Shown here in pieces: positions 14,989-22,915 of a stretch of 26,426 nucleotides of DNA (position 1 is its first letter; each line of letters starts with the position of its first letter). Source of the stretch: UBA3792 sp045576895 (GTDB lineage: Bacteria > Bacillota > Clostridia > Christensenellales > CAG-138); NCBI GenBank assembly GCA_045576895.1, contig JAZNHI010000199.1:1-26426 (forward strand), written 5' to 3'. The position numbers were made by a program, and so were the translations under genes. A model generated the notes under the pieces. The model was given only the letters and a program-made list of their open reading frames with translations, was not told where the DNA came from and did not search any database.

Positions 14989-16164
14989 TCACAGGCTTAC
15001 GCCGTCTGCACTCTCGGTGATGTGGACGGCGTATTTTTCTTTCAGCTGCGGGAAGTCCCTGCAATACGCATCGGCAACCTTGTGCACAACGGATTCCGTA
15101 AATGCCGGATCGATCAGCGCCATGCAGCAGCCCTTGAAGCCTGCGCCGCAGAAGCGTCCGCCGTAAACGCCGTCGGTTCTGCACAGGATCTCATACAGCC
15201 GGATCTGTTCCGGCGCGCCGGATTCCCAGTTTACGATGCTGCTGCGTCCGGACGCAAACGACAGCTGTCCGAAGGTCTCGAGATCGCCTCTGCGCCACGC
15301 TTCCGCGCCCTGTTCGACACGCTGAAACTCTGTGTACCAGTGCTCGCAGCGCTTTGCCCACGGTTCCGGCAGACGATCCTTATACTGCAGAAAGACTTCG
15401 TACGGAACGTTCCGCGCGTTCGCTTCCGCAAACTTGCCGTAGTCCATGCCGGACAGCGCCATCAGCGCATACACGCCGGCGCGCAGCTCGTCCACGCGCA
15501 TATTGAATTTGGAGCCCAGAAGGCTGTGTTCGAGCCCGCTGAAAAAGATCGCGATCCTGTACGGCTTCATGCCGGGACTGGTCGGTATCAACTCGTAACT
15601 GCCGTCCTTGGTATCGAGATACAGCAGATGATCCTTTTTTCCGAGGACCTCACAGCTTTGATCCAGCTTGCCGACGTTGACGCCGACGTAGCTGCGTTCC
15701 GCATCGAATGCCGTGTCGATCAGATCCTGCGGGGACAAACGGATGCCGTTCACTTTCGCCAATGCGGACAGAAACGCCAGCGTGACGGCTGCCGAGGACG
15801 ACAGCCCGCCGATGGGCAGAGAGCCTTCGATCACGCCGCAGATGCCGACGGAAAGCGGGTGCTTCTTCGCGAGCGCCCGTGTCGCGCCGCGCAGGTAGTC
15901 CGCCCAGTCGTTTTGCCGTTCCGGCACGGCGGCGATATGCCACTGCGCCCGCTTCGGAAACTGCAGCGAAGTCAGTTCGACCACGCCGTTTTCCTTGGGA
16001 CGGTAGGCAAAATGGATTCCCTGGTCGATCGCAAAGCCGGTGATCTTGCCGAGGTTGTGATCGGAGTGCGCGCCGATCGGGCAGACCCGATAGGGGCTGA
16101 AGCTGAGCCCCTCGGGATCTCTGCCGTAGAGCTTATGAAATTGTTGTTCGCAAAGCCTGTGCAT
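14989..16164 (-). CDS. GHMP kinase, galacturonokinase-like
   Basis: The 391-residue protein is a galactokinase-type GHMP kinase. The substrate motif SPYRVCPIGAHSDHNLG at residues 23-39 differs from the galactokinase form GR.NLIGEHTDYN and closely matches the SPYR.CPLGAH.DH form that I recall from plant galacturonokinase. The phosphate-binding GGLSSSAA is at 119-126 and the catalytic Asp168 is in KLDQS. The C-terminal block GVYGGRFCGAGFKGCC also resembles the plant enzyme. The reaction would be D-galacturonate plus ATP to alpha-D-galacturonate-1-phosphate. I took the ATG at 16164, one base after the stop of the upstream dehydrogenase; a longer frame to 16263 only overlaps that gene. Its neighbours (a nucleotidyltransferase and a UDP-GlcA epimerase-like gene) fit a UDP-galacturonate salvage route. 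Glucuronate is a possible alternative substrate. Confidence 0.82.
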   Translation of the reverse strand: MHRLCEQQFHKLYGRDPEGLSFSPYRVCPIGAHSDHNLGKITGFAIDQGIHFAYRPKENGVVELTSLQFPKRAQWHIAAVPERQNDWADYLRGATRALAKKHPLSVGICGVIEGSLPIGGLSSSAAVTLAFLSALAKVNGIRLSPQDLIDTAFDAERSYVGVNVGKLDQSCEVLGKKDHLLYLDTKDGSYELIPTSPGMKPYRIAIFFSGLEHSLLGSKFNMRVDELRAGVYALMALSGMDYGKFAEANARNVPYEVFLQYKDRLPEPWAKRCEHWYTEFQRVEQGAEAWRRGDLETFGQLSFASGRSSIVNWESGAPEQIRLYEILCRTDGVYGGRFCGAGFKGCCMALIDPAFTESVVHKVADAYCRDFPQLKEKYAVHITESADGVSL

Positions 16165-16165
16165 C

Positions 16166-17389
16166 TCAGTCACGGCGGAACAGATCGCGGGTATAGACCT
16201 TGTCCGCAACGTCGCCGAGAATGTGCTCGTCGAAGCGGTTGGCAAGGATGACGTCGCTCTCACGCTTGAAACGATCGAGATCGTTCACGACCTCCGAACG
16301 GAAGAACTCGCTGCCGTTTTCCAGCGTCGGCTCATAGATGATGATCGGGATGCCCTTCGCCTTGATGCGCTTCATGACGCCCTGGATTGCGGACGCGCGG
16401 AAGTTGTCGCTGTTCGACTTCATGGTCAGACGGTAGACGCCGACAGTGCGCGGGTTGCGCTTGATGATCTGGTCGGCGATGAAATCCTTGCGAACCGTAT
16501 TCGACTTGACGACCGCCTCGATCATGGTCTGCGGGACGTCCTTGTAGTTTGCGAGCAGCTGCTTCGTGTCCTTGGGCAGGCAGTAGCCACCATAGCCGAA
16601 GGACGGGTTGTTGTAGTGCCCGCCGATGCGCGGGTCCATGCACACGCCGTCGATGATCATCTGCGTGTCCAGTCCCTTGGTTTGCGCGTAGGTATCGAGT
16701 TCGTTGAAATAGCTGACGCGCACCGCAAGGTAGGTGTTGGCGAACAGCTTGATCGCTTCGGCTTCGGTGAGATGCGCAAGCAGGATCGGGATGTTCTGCG
16801 GCGCAGTACCCGCACGCTCTTCCTCAGTTCTGGCACCTTCGAGCAAAAGGTCTGCAAACATCTGCGCTTCCTTCTTTTGCGAATCGTCGCAGCCGACGAC
16901 GATGCGGCTCGGATGGAGATTGTCATAGAGCGCCTTGGATTCGCGCAAAAACTCCGGACTGAAAATGATGTTGTTTACGCCGTACTTCTTGCGCACGGAT
17001 TCGGTATAGCCGACCGGGATCGTGGACTTGATGACCATCAGCACGTTCGGGTTGACCTTCAGCGTCCATTCGATCGCGTCCTCGACCGCACTCGTGTCGA
17101 AGAAGTGGTTCTCGTCGTCGTAGTTGGTCGGGGTGGCAATAATTACAAGTTCCGCGCTGCCGTACGCCGCCGCCTTATCGGTGGTGGTGTGAAGGTTCAG
17201 TTTGCGCTCGCCCGCTCTTGCTTCGCGGAAGAAGCGCTCGATCTCGTCGTCCTGAATCGGGCTGATGAACTGATTGAGCTTTTCAGCTTTCTTTTCGGTG
17301 GTCGTGATGGCGGTGACTTCATGCTTCTGCGCGAGCAGAACGGCAAGGGAAAGTCCAACGTATCCGACGCCTGCAACGGTAATTTTCAT
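16166..17389 (-). CDS. ugd: UDP-glucose 6-dehydrogenase
   Basis: Ugd oxidises UDP-glucose to UDP-glucuronate with two NAD. The 407-residue protein carries the NAD motif GVGYVGLSLA at the N-terminus, IKSTIPVGYTE, the family hallmark SPEFLRESKALYDN, and the catalytic Cys270 in GYGGYCLPKD. A C-terminal UDP-binding domain with a YEPTLENG strand follows. The start at 17389 has AAAGGAG in front. It lies 24 bases after a second, longer Ugd gene whose sequence is clearly paralogous over the whole enzyme part, so the pair is a tandem duplication. The two copies may differ in regulation, since only the first carries a DNA-binding domain. Confidence 0.95.
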   Translation of the reverse strand: MKITVAGVGYVGLSLAVLLAQKHEVTAITTTEKKAEKLNQFISPIQDDEIERFFREARAGERKLNLHTTTDKAAAYGSAELVIIATPTNYDDENHFFDTSAVEDAIEWTLKVNPNVLMVIKSTIPVGYTESVRKKYGVNNIIFSPEFLRESKALYDNLHPSRIVVGCDDSQKKEAQMFADLLLEGARTEEERAGTAPQNIPILLAHLTEAEAIKLFANTYLAVRVSYFNELDTYAQTKGLDTQMIIDGVCMDPRIGGHYNNPSFGYGGYCLPKDTKQLLANYKDVPQTMIEAVVKSNTVRKDFIADQIIKRNPRTVGVYRLTMKSNSDNFRASAIQGVMKRIKAKGIPIIIYEPTLENGSEFFRSEVVNDLDRFKRESDVILANRFDEHILGDVADKVYTRDLFRRD

Positions 17390-17413
17390 GTTGTTTCTCC
17401 TTTGTTTGATATT

Positions 17414-18916
17414 TTAATCTCTGTGGAACAAGTCCCGCGTATAAACCTTTTCTTCCACATCGTCCAGAACGGGATCGTAGCGGTTGGCAATGATGCAGCC
17501 GCACATCTTCTTGAACTTTTTGAGATCGTTGACGACCAGACTCCCGAAGAACGTGCTGCCGTTTTCGAGCGTCGGCTCATAGATCACGACCGTAGCGCCT
17601 TTCGCCTTGATGCGCTTCATGACGCCTTGAATCGAGCTTTGGCGGAAGTTATCGGAGTTTGCCTTCATGGTGAGACGATAGACGCCGACGATCAGCTCTC
17701 GCTGTTTCTTCTCCTGCGCTTTGCTGTAATTTGCAGAAGCCGTGTAACTGCCTGCGATTTCCAGCACACGGTCCGCGATAAAGTCCTTGCGGGTGCGGTT
17801 GCTCTCGACGATCGCGGTCATCATGTTCTGCGGAACGTGCTGATAGTTGGCTAAAAGCTGCTTCGTGTCCTTGGGCAGACAGTAGCCGCCGTAGCCGAAC
17901 GACGGGTTGTTGTAGTAATCGCCGACGCGCGGATCGAGACAGACGCCCTTGATGATCGACGCGGTATTAAGCCCCTTGACCTCGGCATAGGTGTCCAGCT
18001 CATTGAAGAACGACACGCGCAGCGCAAGGTAGGTATTGACAAAGAGCTTGGTTGCCTCCGCTTCCGTATAGCCCACAAAAAGTGTTTCGATCGGATCCTT
18101 GATCGCGCCCTGTCTGAGAAGCGCCGCAAACGTACGCGCGGCTTCCTCCGTATTCGGATCGCAGCCGACAATGATGCGGGAGGGGTAGAGGTTGTCGTAC
18201 AGTGCTTTCGATTCACGCAAAAACTCCGGGCTGAAGATGATATTATCCGCCCCGAACAGCTTGCGCACGTGCTCGGTATAGCCGACCGGAACGGTGGACT
18301 TGATCACGATCAAAGGCTTCTGCTCCCGCTCCTTCGTGCTGTCCAGAATGAGCCGGATCACCGCCTCAACCGCGCTTGTGTCGAAGAAGTTCTGCTTCGG
18401 ATCGTAGTTCGTCGGCGCGGCGATGATGATATAGTCCGCATCCCGATAGGCGCCTGCACCGTCGGTCGTTGCGGTCAAATGCAGTTCTTTCGTACCCGCC
18501 TGCGCTTCGGCAAGATACTTTTCGATGTATTCATCCTGAATCGGGGAGACAAACCGGTTCAGCTTTTCAACCTTTTCCGGTACGATATCCACCGCCGTGA
18601 CGTCGTTGTGCTGTGCAAGCAGCACGGCAAGGGACAGTCCGACATAGCCGGTTCCCGCGACCGCGATACGGTACGGACGGTCGACGGACGCATTCTGCGT
18701 TCGTTCCGCTTCAAAGACGTCTTCGACGGAAAAGCCAAGCGCTTCGGAAAGCGCAAGCAGCTGATCGACCGAGGGCGTATATTGTTCGCATTCTATACGG
18801 GAGAGCAGCGCGCGATGTATGCCGGTCATCCTGGAAAGCTGCAGCTGTGTGAGCTTCATTGCTTTGCGGTGAGACACAACGGTCTGCGCCAATCGTACAG
18901 GGGACAGTTTTTTCAT
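17414..18916 (-). CDS. XRE-type helix-turn-helix domain fused to UDP-glucose 6-dehydrogenase
   Basis: The 500-residue protein has two parts. Residues about 5-68 form a Cro/C1-type helix-turn-helix: KLTQLQLSRMTGIHRALLSRIE contains the turn and recognition helix, followed by YTPSVDQLLALSEALG, the usual fourth helix. After a short linker, a complete Ugd begins at about residue 82 with GTGYVG (88-93), SPEFLRESKALYDN and the catalytic Cys346 in GYGGYCLPKD. Compared with its downstream paralogue it has an insertion of about 20 residues (SYTASANYSKAQEKKQREL) before the C-terminal domain. The ATG at 18916 follows GGAGGAATGCC; an upstream in-frame ATG at 19003 was rejected since it overlaps the promoter. 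As first gene of the operon it could sense its own substrate or NAD state and control the operon, but this is only inferred. Confidence 0.9.
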   Translation of the reverse strand: MKKLSPVRLAQTVVSHRKAMKLTQLQLSRMTGIHRALLSRIECEQYTPSVDQLLALSEALGFSVEDVFEAERTQNASVDRPYRIAVAGTGYVGLSLAVLLAQHNDVTAVDIVPEKVEKLNRFVSPIQDEYIEKYLAEAQAGTKELHLTATTDGAGAYRDADYIIIAAPTNYDPKQNFFDTSAVEAVIRLILDSTKEREQKPLIVIKSTVPVGYTEHVRKLFGADNIIFSPEFLRESKALYDNLYPSRIIVGCDPNTEEAARTFAALLRQGAIKDPIETLFVGYTEAEATKLFVNTYLALRVSFFNELDTYAEVKGLNTASIIKGVCLDPRVGDYYNNPSFGYGGYCLPKDTKQLLANYQHVPQNMMTAIVESNRTRKDFIADRVLEIAGSYTASANYSKAQEKKQRELIVGVYRLTMKANSDNFRQSSIQGVMKRIKAKGATVVIYEPTLENGSTFFGSLVVNDLKKFKKMCGCIIANRYDPVLDDVEEKVYTRDLFHRD

Positions 18917-18974
18917 GGCATTCCTCCGGACGGGACTGAATATCCGCTCGTAATAAAAGACCCGTCTCCGGCAT

Positions 18975-19003
18975 ATTATAGCGGATCCGATCGCACTTTG
19001 CAA
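18975..19003 (-). promoter_or_regulatory. Sigma-A-type promoter of the UDP-uronate operon
   Basis: Reading the - strand, TTGCAA (complement of 18998-19003) and a perfect TATAAT (complement of 18975-18980) are 17 bases apart. The expected start point near 18968 would leave a leader of about 50 bases before the HTH-Ugd start at 18916. The spacer contains the palindrome CGGATCCG. Confidence 0.85.
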
Positions 19004-19060
19004 CAGGAATGCGACGGGATTTCATCAATAATACAAATTGAAACGCAGAATATAGGATGA

Positions 19061-19081
19061 TGTGTTATGAATAATAACACA
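19061..19081. promoter_or_regulatory. 21-bp palindrome in the divergent intergenic region, candidate operator
   Basis: TGTGTTAT at 19061-19068 and ATAACACA at 19074-19081 are perfect inverted 8-mers around GAATA. If the two promoters called here are right, neither transcript covers this site, so a DNA-level role is more likely than an RNA hairpin. It stands about 58 bases upstream of the -35 of the UDP-uronate operon and about 104 bases upstream of that of the LCP gene. The XRE domain of the adjacent fusion protein is an obvious candidate binder, unproven. The rest of the 370-base gap (18917-19286) holds the two promoters and nothing else I recognise. Confidence 0.5.
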
Positions 19082-19184
19082 GCATGCGCGGTGTTGCGAA
19101 CAGGAACGATCCGCCGGAACATTGTATTCCGGTTGCACACGCGAGCAAGGGAATACATGCGGCGCACGGAGGGGGACGCGGGAC

Positions 19185-19213
19185 TTGTGTTTTTCGGAAG
19201 ACAGTGATACAAT
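19185..19213 (+). promoter_or_regulatory. Sigma-A-type promoter of the LCP gene
   Basis: TTGTGT at 19185-19190 and TACAAT at 19208-19213 are separated by 17 bases. The inferred start near 19220 gives a leader of roughly 65 bases before the ATG at 19287. A TGTGTT half-site like that of the upstream palindrome overlaps the -35. Confidence 0.7.
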
Positions 19214-19286
19214 AATAATATACTGGGTTAATATCGTCAGCATACAATGATGCGATCATAATCAACTATTATAACAGGAGACAGAA

Positions 19287-20933
19287 ATGGAAGAGCTTTT
19301 TGAAGTAAAGGAGCCGCCGAAAAGAAAGAAGAAAAAGAAATCCAGGAAGGTTTTGCTGATCGTTCTGGGCAGCATTCTGCTTGTACTGGGCGTCGCCGCC
19401 TTTTTCGGGTATCGGTATGTCAACAGGATCCTGAAGCAGCCGGAGACGATGTTCGATTACGAAACAGAGACGCCGATCCCGGAGAAAACGCCGATGGCGC
19501 CTGCGTTCACGATCCCCGTGGAGGTACCGAGCAGGGAGGACGCTTCTGCGGAAACCTCCGATCCGTTCGGAATCGAGCCGCAGGCGACGGAACAGTCGGA
19601 CAGTCCGGCGGAGACACCTGCCGATTCCGACAGTATCGCATACAATGGCATTGTGAACGTCATGCTGATGGGGATCGACGCCTACGAGGACGGCAGCACG
19701 ACGAGCGGAACGATGCCGCATACCGACAGCATGATGGTGATCGCGGTGAATTTCGATCAGGATACGGTGGATATTATTACGCTGCCGCGCGATACGTTTA
19801 CGACCGTACCGGGGCACTCGGGCTTCTATAAGCTGAACGGCGTGTTCAATGTCGGGCTCGGAGGCAAGTTCCGCACGACCGGAAAATCGGACGACCTTGC
19901 AGACGGATTCAAGCTGGCGTGCCGCACGGCGGAGAAATGGCTCGGCGGGATCTCCATTCCGTACTATTACGGGGTGGATTTTCAGGCTGTGATCGACATC
20001 GTCGACGCGATCGGAGGGATCGATTACGAAGTGGAACAGCAGTTCTGGTCGATGAGCCGCAGACGGAGCTATCATGCCGGCATGCAGCACCTCGACGGCG
20101 ATGCGGTCATGGGATATCTGCGCATTCGTCAGGGTGCGGACGGGCTCGACAGCTCCCGCACAGCAAGGCAGCGCAAAATGATGGTTGCAATCTTTAAGAA
20201 GCTGAAGAATGAGGGAAAGCTTTCGCAGATTCCGGCTTTGATTTCGGCAGCAAACAGCGGAATATACACGAATACCTCATTGGGACAAACGGCAGCGCTG
20301 GTCAATTATGCGGCAAATCTGAATTCGGATAGCATTCGCACAAGAGCCATGTACGGCGATATCGGCGAAGTCGAAGCGTACTGGAGATTCGCCTATGTAA
20401 ATCAGCAAAATCGGCTCGATATTATTCGCGAGGTTTACGGCATCGAAGCAAAACCGGTCGGGTTCTGTACCAGACAGTACGAACGATGGCTGGTGCGCAT
20501 CGGCTTTTTGACTATCAAGTATCTGCATCAGGTTGAAAAGGTCCTGCAGACGGTTCAGGAGAAGAAGGACGCAGGGGAATCGTTTACGGATGAGCAGATT
20601 GCGTTGTATGCCGCGTGTTATAACGATTATATCGCGCTGCATAACGTGTACGATATCGACTTTGCCGCACTTGCCGCGGAATATGCCGCAGCCCCGTGGC
20701 GGGAGAAGAAAAATGAGCAGAAATCTTTGACAACGGAGCAGGAACGGAAAAGCACCGAACTCAGCAACCGTGAAACGGAACTCTATTCGTATATCCGGGA
20801 TCTGATGAAAAACCTGAAGAAATCGACCGAGGATCTTGCACAGTCGATCAACTATCGGAATTGCTCCTGGTGGCTGGCGGATAAATGGTATGAAGACAAG
20901 GACATAAACGAAGTATACGTGAATTTCGGTTAA
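19287..20933 (+). CDS. LytR-CpsA-Psr (LCP) family glycopolymer ligase with C-terminal extension
   Basis: LCP proteins are membrane-anchored, extracellular phosphotransferases that move lipid-linked glycopolymers onto peptidoglycan. The 548-residue protein has a Lys-rich cytoplasmic N-terminus, one transmembrane helix at about residues 22-44, and a Glu/Thr/Pro/Ser-rich spacer to about residue 115. The LCP domain follows. Its landmarks are MGIDAYE, HTDSMMVIAVN with Asp147, LPRDT with Arg168 and Asp169, a HLDGDAVMGYLRIRQ-like stretch, and DSSRTARQRKMM. The domain ends near residue 390; about 155 further residues are mainly helical, charged and aromatic, ending with a WW..DKWYEDK region that I do not recognise. 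The ATG follows AGGAG at good spacing. It has its own promoter and terminator. It stands next to the UDP-uronate operon, so it could attach a uronic-acid polymer to the wall. Confidence 0.92.
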   Translation: MEELFEVKEPPKRKKKKKSRKVLLIVLGSILLVLGVAAFFGYRYVNRILKQPETMFDYETETPIPEKTPMAPAFTIPVEVPSREDASAETSDPFGIEPQATEQSDSPAETPADSDSIAYNGIVNVMLMGIDAYEDGSTTSGTMPHTDSMMVIAVNFDQDTVDIITLPRDTFTTVPGHSGFYKLNGVFNVGLGGKFRTTGKSDDLADGFKLACRTAEKWLGGISIPYYYGVDFQAVIDIVDAIGGIDYEVEQQFWSMSRRRSYHAGMQHLDGDAVMGYLRIRQGADGLDSSRTARQRKMMVAIFKKLKNEGKLSQIPALISAANSGIYTNTSLGQTAALVNYAANLNSDSIRTRAMYGDIGEVEAYWRFAYVNQQNRLDIIREVYGIEAKPVGFCTRQYERWLVRIGFLTIKYLHQVEKVLQTVQEKKDAGESFTDEQIALYAACYNDYIALHNVYDIDFAALAAEYAAAPWREKKNEQKSLTTEQERKSTELSNRETELYSYIRDLMKNLKKSTEDLAQSINYRNCSWWLADKWYEDKDINEVYVNFG

Positions 20934-20940
20934 GCCGCAG

Positions 20941-20965
20941 AGCCCCCGTCTTTGGGGGCTTTTTT
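20941..20965 (+). terminator. Intrinsic terminator of the LCP gene
   Basis: AGCCCCC at 20941-20947 pairs with GGGGGCT at 20954-20960 around a 6-base loop, followed by a T-run to 20965. It starts eight bases after the stop codon, a textbook rho-independent terminator. Confidence 0.95.
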
Positions 20966-21020
20966 CAACCGACAATACAGTTGTACCGTACGGCTTCCCA
21001 ATGCCGCGCGCAGCGAAGAA

Positions 21021-21048
21021 TTGACTTTTTTCAGGGGAATGGTATAAT
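21021..21048 (+). promoter_or_regulatory. Sigma-A-type promoter of the permease / cyclo-ligase unit
   Basis: TTGACT at 21021-21026 and a perfect TATAAT at 21043-21048 are 16 bases apart. The leader to the ATG at 21126 would be about 70 bases. Confidence 0.85.
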
Positions 21049-21091
21049 GATCTGACGTTGCGGAAGAGGGACGGAGAAAGAAGGAGCGGAC

Positions 21092-21108
21092 GGACCGTAA
21101 GGCGGTCC
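21092..21108 (+). other. Small hairpin in the permease leader
   Basis: GGACCG at 21092-21097 pairs with CGGTCC at 21103-21108 around TAAGG. It sits between the promoter and the start codon of the permease. It is too short and lacks a T-run for termination; an effect on mRNA stability or translation is possible. Confidence 0.35.
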
Positions 21109-21125
21109 TGCCGGCGTGGGGAACG

Positions 21126-22271
21126 ATGGAGAATGCAGGAAAGCACCGCGCTGTTTTTCGGGCGGTAAAGGGCTTTGTCAGGAAGAATCTTGTCATGGTC
21201 ATCGCGTTTTTTGCCGCGGTGATCACGATGTTTATCGTTCCGCCCGACGGGCAGTATCTGCAGTATTTTGATTTCAAAACGCTGACCTGCCTGTTCTGCG
21301 TGCTTGCCGTCGTTTGCGCGCTGCGCAATATCCGTTTCTTCTATGTGCTGGCGCGCAAGGTCGTCCGCATGTTCAGAAACGCGCGCATGAGCGTGCTTGC
21401 GCTGGTTTATATCACGTTCATCGGTTCCATGCTGATTGCAAACGACATGGCGCTTCTGACCTTCCTTCCGCTGGGATTCTTTGTGCTGAGCACGACGCGC
21501 AAGGAAAAGTACATGGCGTTCACGTTCATCATGCAGAATATCGCGGCAAATCTCGGCGGCATGCTGACGCCGTTCGGCAATCCGCAAAATCTGTATCTGT
21601 ACTCTAAATTCAATATCCCGAATCTGGAATTCATGCGGATCATGGCGCCGCCGTTCGGGATCGCGGTCGTAATGATCACGATCTGCTGTATCATCTTTGT
21701 GAAGCCGGAGCCGCTTTCGATCGACAATGAAACGATCCATCTCCCGACGATGCACACCGTGCTGTATCTGCTGCTGTTCGCACTGTCGATCGCGATTGTG
21801 TTCCGCGGCATTCCGTACTGGATCGGGCTGATCGTTATCCCGCTGTCGCTGCTGTATTTAGACAGGAAAGCGCTTCTGGAGGTGGACTACCCGCTTCTGT
21901 TTACCTTTGTGTTCTTCTTTGTCTTCGCGGGCAATATGGGCAGAATCGAGGCGGTGCGGCAGTTCTTTTCCGGACTGCTCGAAAAGAACACCTTCCTCGT
22001 CAGCGTCATTTCGTGTCAAATGATCAGCAACGTGCCGACGGCAGTGCTGCTTTCCCAGTTCACGGCGGATTATCCCGCGCTGCTGGTCGGGGTCAATATC
22101 GGCGGCGTCGGAACGCTGATCGCGTCGCTCGCAAGTCTGATCACGTTCCGCGAGTATGTGAAAAACAATCCGGGCAAGACCATCCGGTATGTTGTCGAAT
22201 ATACGCTGTTCAACGCGGCATTTCTGGTTATACTGGTCGGCATTATGCTGCTGATCTTCATGATCGCTTAG
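21126..22271 (+). CDS. SLC13/ArsB-like (ion transporter superfamily) anion permease
   Basis: This is a 381-residue, strongly hydrophobic protein with about ten likely membrane segments. Motifs such as ANDMALLTFLPLG and, in the first half, MLTPFGNPQNLYLY match the conserved hairpin-loop segments of the citrate/ArsB/NhaD-like ion transporter superfamily. QMISNVPTAVLLS in the second half is the matching repeat. Members carry dicarboxylates, citrate, sulfate, arsenite or sodium/protons; the substrate cannot be read here. The ATG at 21126 is preceded by GGGGAAC and follows a strong promoter. 5-formyltetrahydrofolate cyclo-ligase starts 17 bases downstream, so the two are co-transcribed, although no functional link between them is obvious. 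Confidence 0.82.
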   Translation: MENAGKHRAVFRAVKGFVRKNLVMVIAFFAAVITMFIVPPDGQYLQYFDFKTLTCLFCVLAVVCALRNIRFFYVLARKVVRMFRNARMSVLALVYITFIGSMLIANDMALLTFLPLGFFVLSTTRKEKYMAFTFIMQNIAANLGGMLTPFGNPQNLYLYSKFNIPNLEFMRIMAPPFGIAVVMITICCIIFVKPEPLSIDNETIHLPTMHTVLYLLLFALSIAIVFRGIPYWIGLIVIPLSLLYLDRKALLEVDYPLLFTFVFFFVFAGNMGRIEAVRQFFSGLLEKNTFLVSVISCQMISNVPTAVLLSQFTADYPALLVGVNIGGVGTLIASLASLITFREYVKNNPGKTIRYVVEYTLFNAAFLVILVGIMLLIFMIA

Positions 22272-22288
22272 TTTTCGGGAGGATGGGA

Positions 22289-22891
22289 ATGGACGAAACA
22301 AGCTTACGCGAACAGAAGAAACAGCTTCGCAGAGCTGTGACGGCAAAGGTGAAGGCAATGTCGGCTGCGGCTCGTGTGGAAGCAAGCAAGAGCATTTCCG
22401 AACAGGTCTTTGCCGACCCGGAATACCGGCGCGCGGAGCGCATCTTTTTGTTTGTCAGCATGCCGACCGAACCGGATACGATTCCGATCATCCGAAGAGC
22501 TTTGGCGGACGGGAAACAGGTTTACGTGCCGAAGTGCATCGGCAAGACGGAAATGCTCGCGGTTCACATCGCCGACATGACGGATCTCCGTCCTGGCGCA
22601 TATGGGATTCCGGAGCCGCAGGATTGCTCGGACACGATCGGTGCGGACGGGCTGGATCTGATCCTCGTTCCCTGCGTTTCCGCATGGTCGGACGGAAGGC
22701 GGCTCGGGCACGGCGCGGGTTATTACGATCGGTTCCTGCAGGGAAACGCGGAAAAAACGATCTGTCTGTGCTTCTCCGAGGCGATGGATCCGGAAATCCC
22801 GACGGACGGGAACGACGTCCGCATGCGCCGCGTGATCACGGATGCGGAACCGGACCGGCAGACGCCGGACAAAAACTGCGAGAATACATAA
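22289..22891 (+). CDS. 5-formyltetrahydrofolate cyclo-ligase
   Basis: This enzyme converts 5-formyl-THF with ATP to 5,10-methenyl-THF, returning a storage folate to one-carbon metabolism in the cytoplasm. The 200-residue protein has the family start REQKKQLRRAV, a substrate-binding stretch around FLFVSMPTEPDT, and PKC, followed by LILVPC..W. The diagnostic loop RLGHGAGYYDRFL lies at residues 138-150. The ATG at 22289 sits 6 bases after GGGAGG; longer in-frame extensions overlap the permease and were rejected. The C-terminus is hydrophilic and slightly extended. It is a housekeeping gene that here shares a transcript with the permease. Confidence 0.93.
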   Translation: MDETSLREQKKQLRRAVTAKVKAMSAAARVEASKSISEQVFADPEYRRAERIFLFVSMPTEPDTIPIIRRALADGKQVYVPKCIGKTEMLAVHIADMTDLRPGAYGIPEPQDCSDTIGADGLDLILVPCVSAWSDGRRLGHGAGYYDRFLQGNAEKTICLCFSEAMDPEIPTDGNDVRMRRVITDAEPDRQTPDKNCENT

Positions 22892-22915
22892 ACGACCTCG
22901 CAGGGGGATTCACGG

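Noticed and set aside
14332..16251. 639-residue open frame on the + strand
   Set aside because: It runs antisense to the nucleotidyltransferase and galacturonokinase-like genes, which carry all the conserved motifs.
16223..17854. 543-residue open frame on the + strand
   Set aside because: Antisense to the two UDP-glucose dehydrogenases; composition typical of a mirrored coding strand.
20277..21755. 492-residue open frame on the - strand
   Set aside because: It crosses the LCP terminator and the next promoter and is antisense to two well-supported genes.
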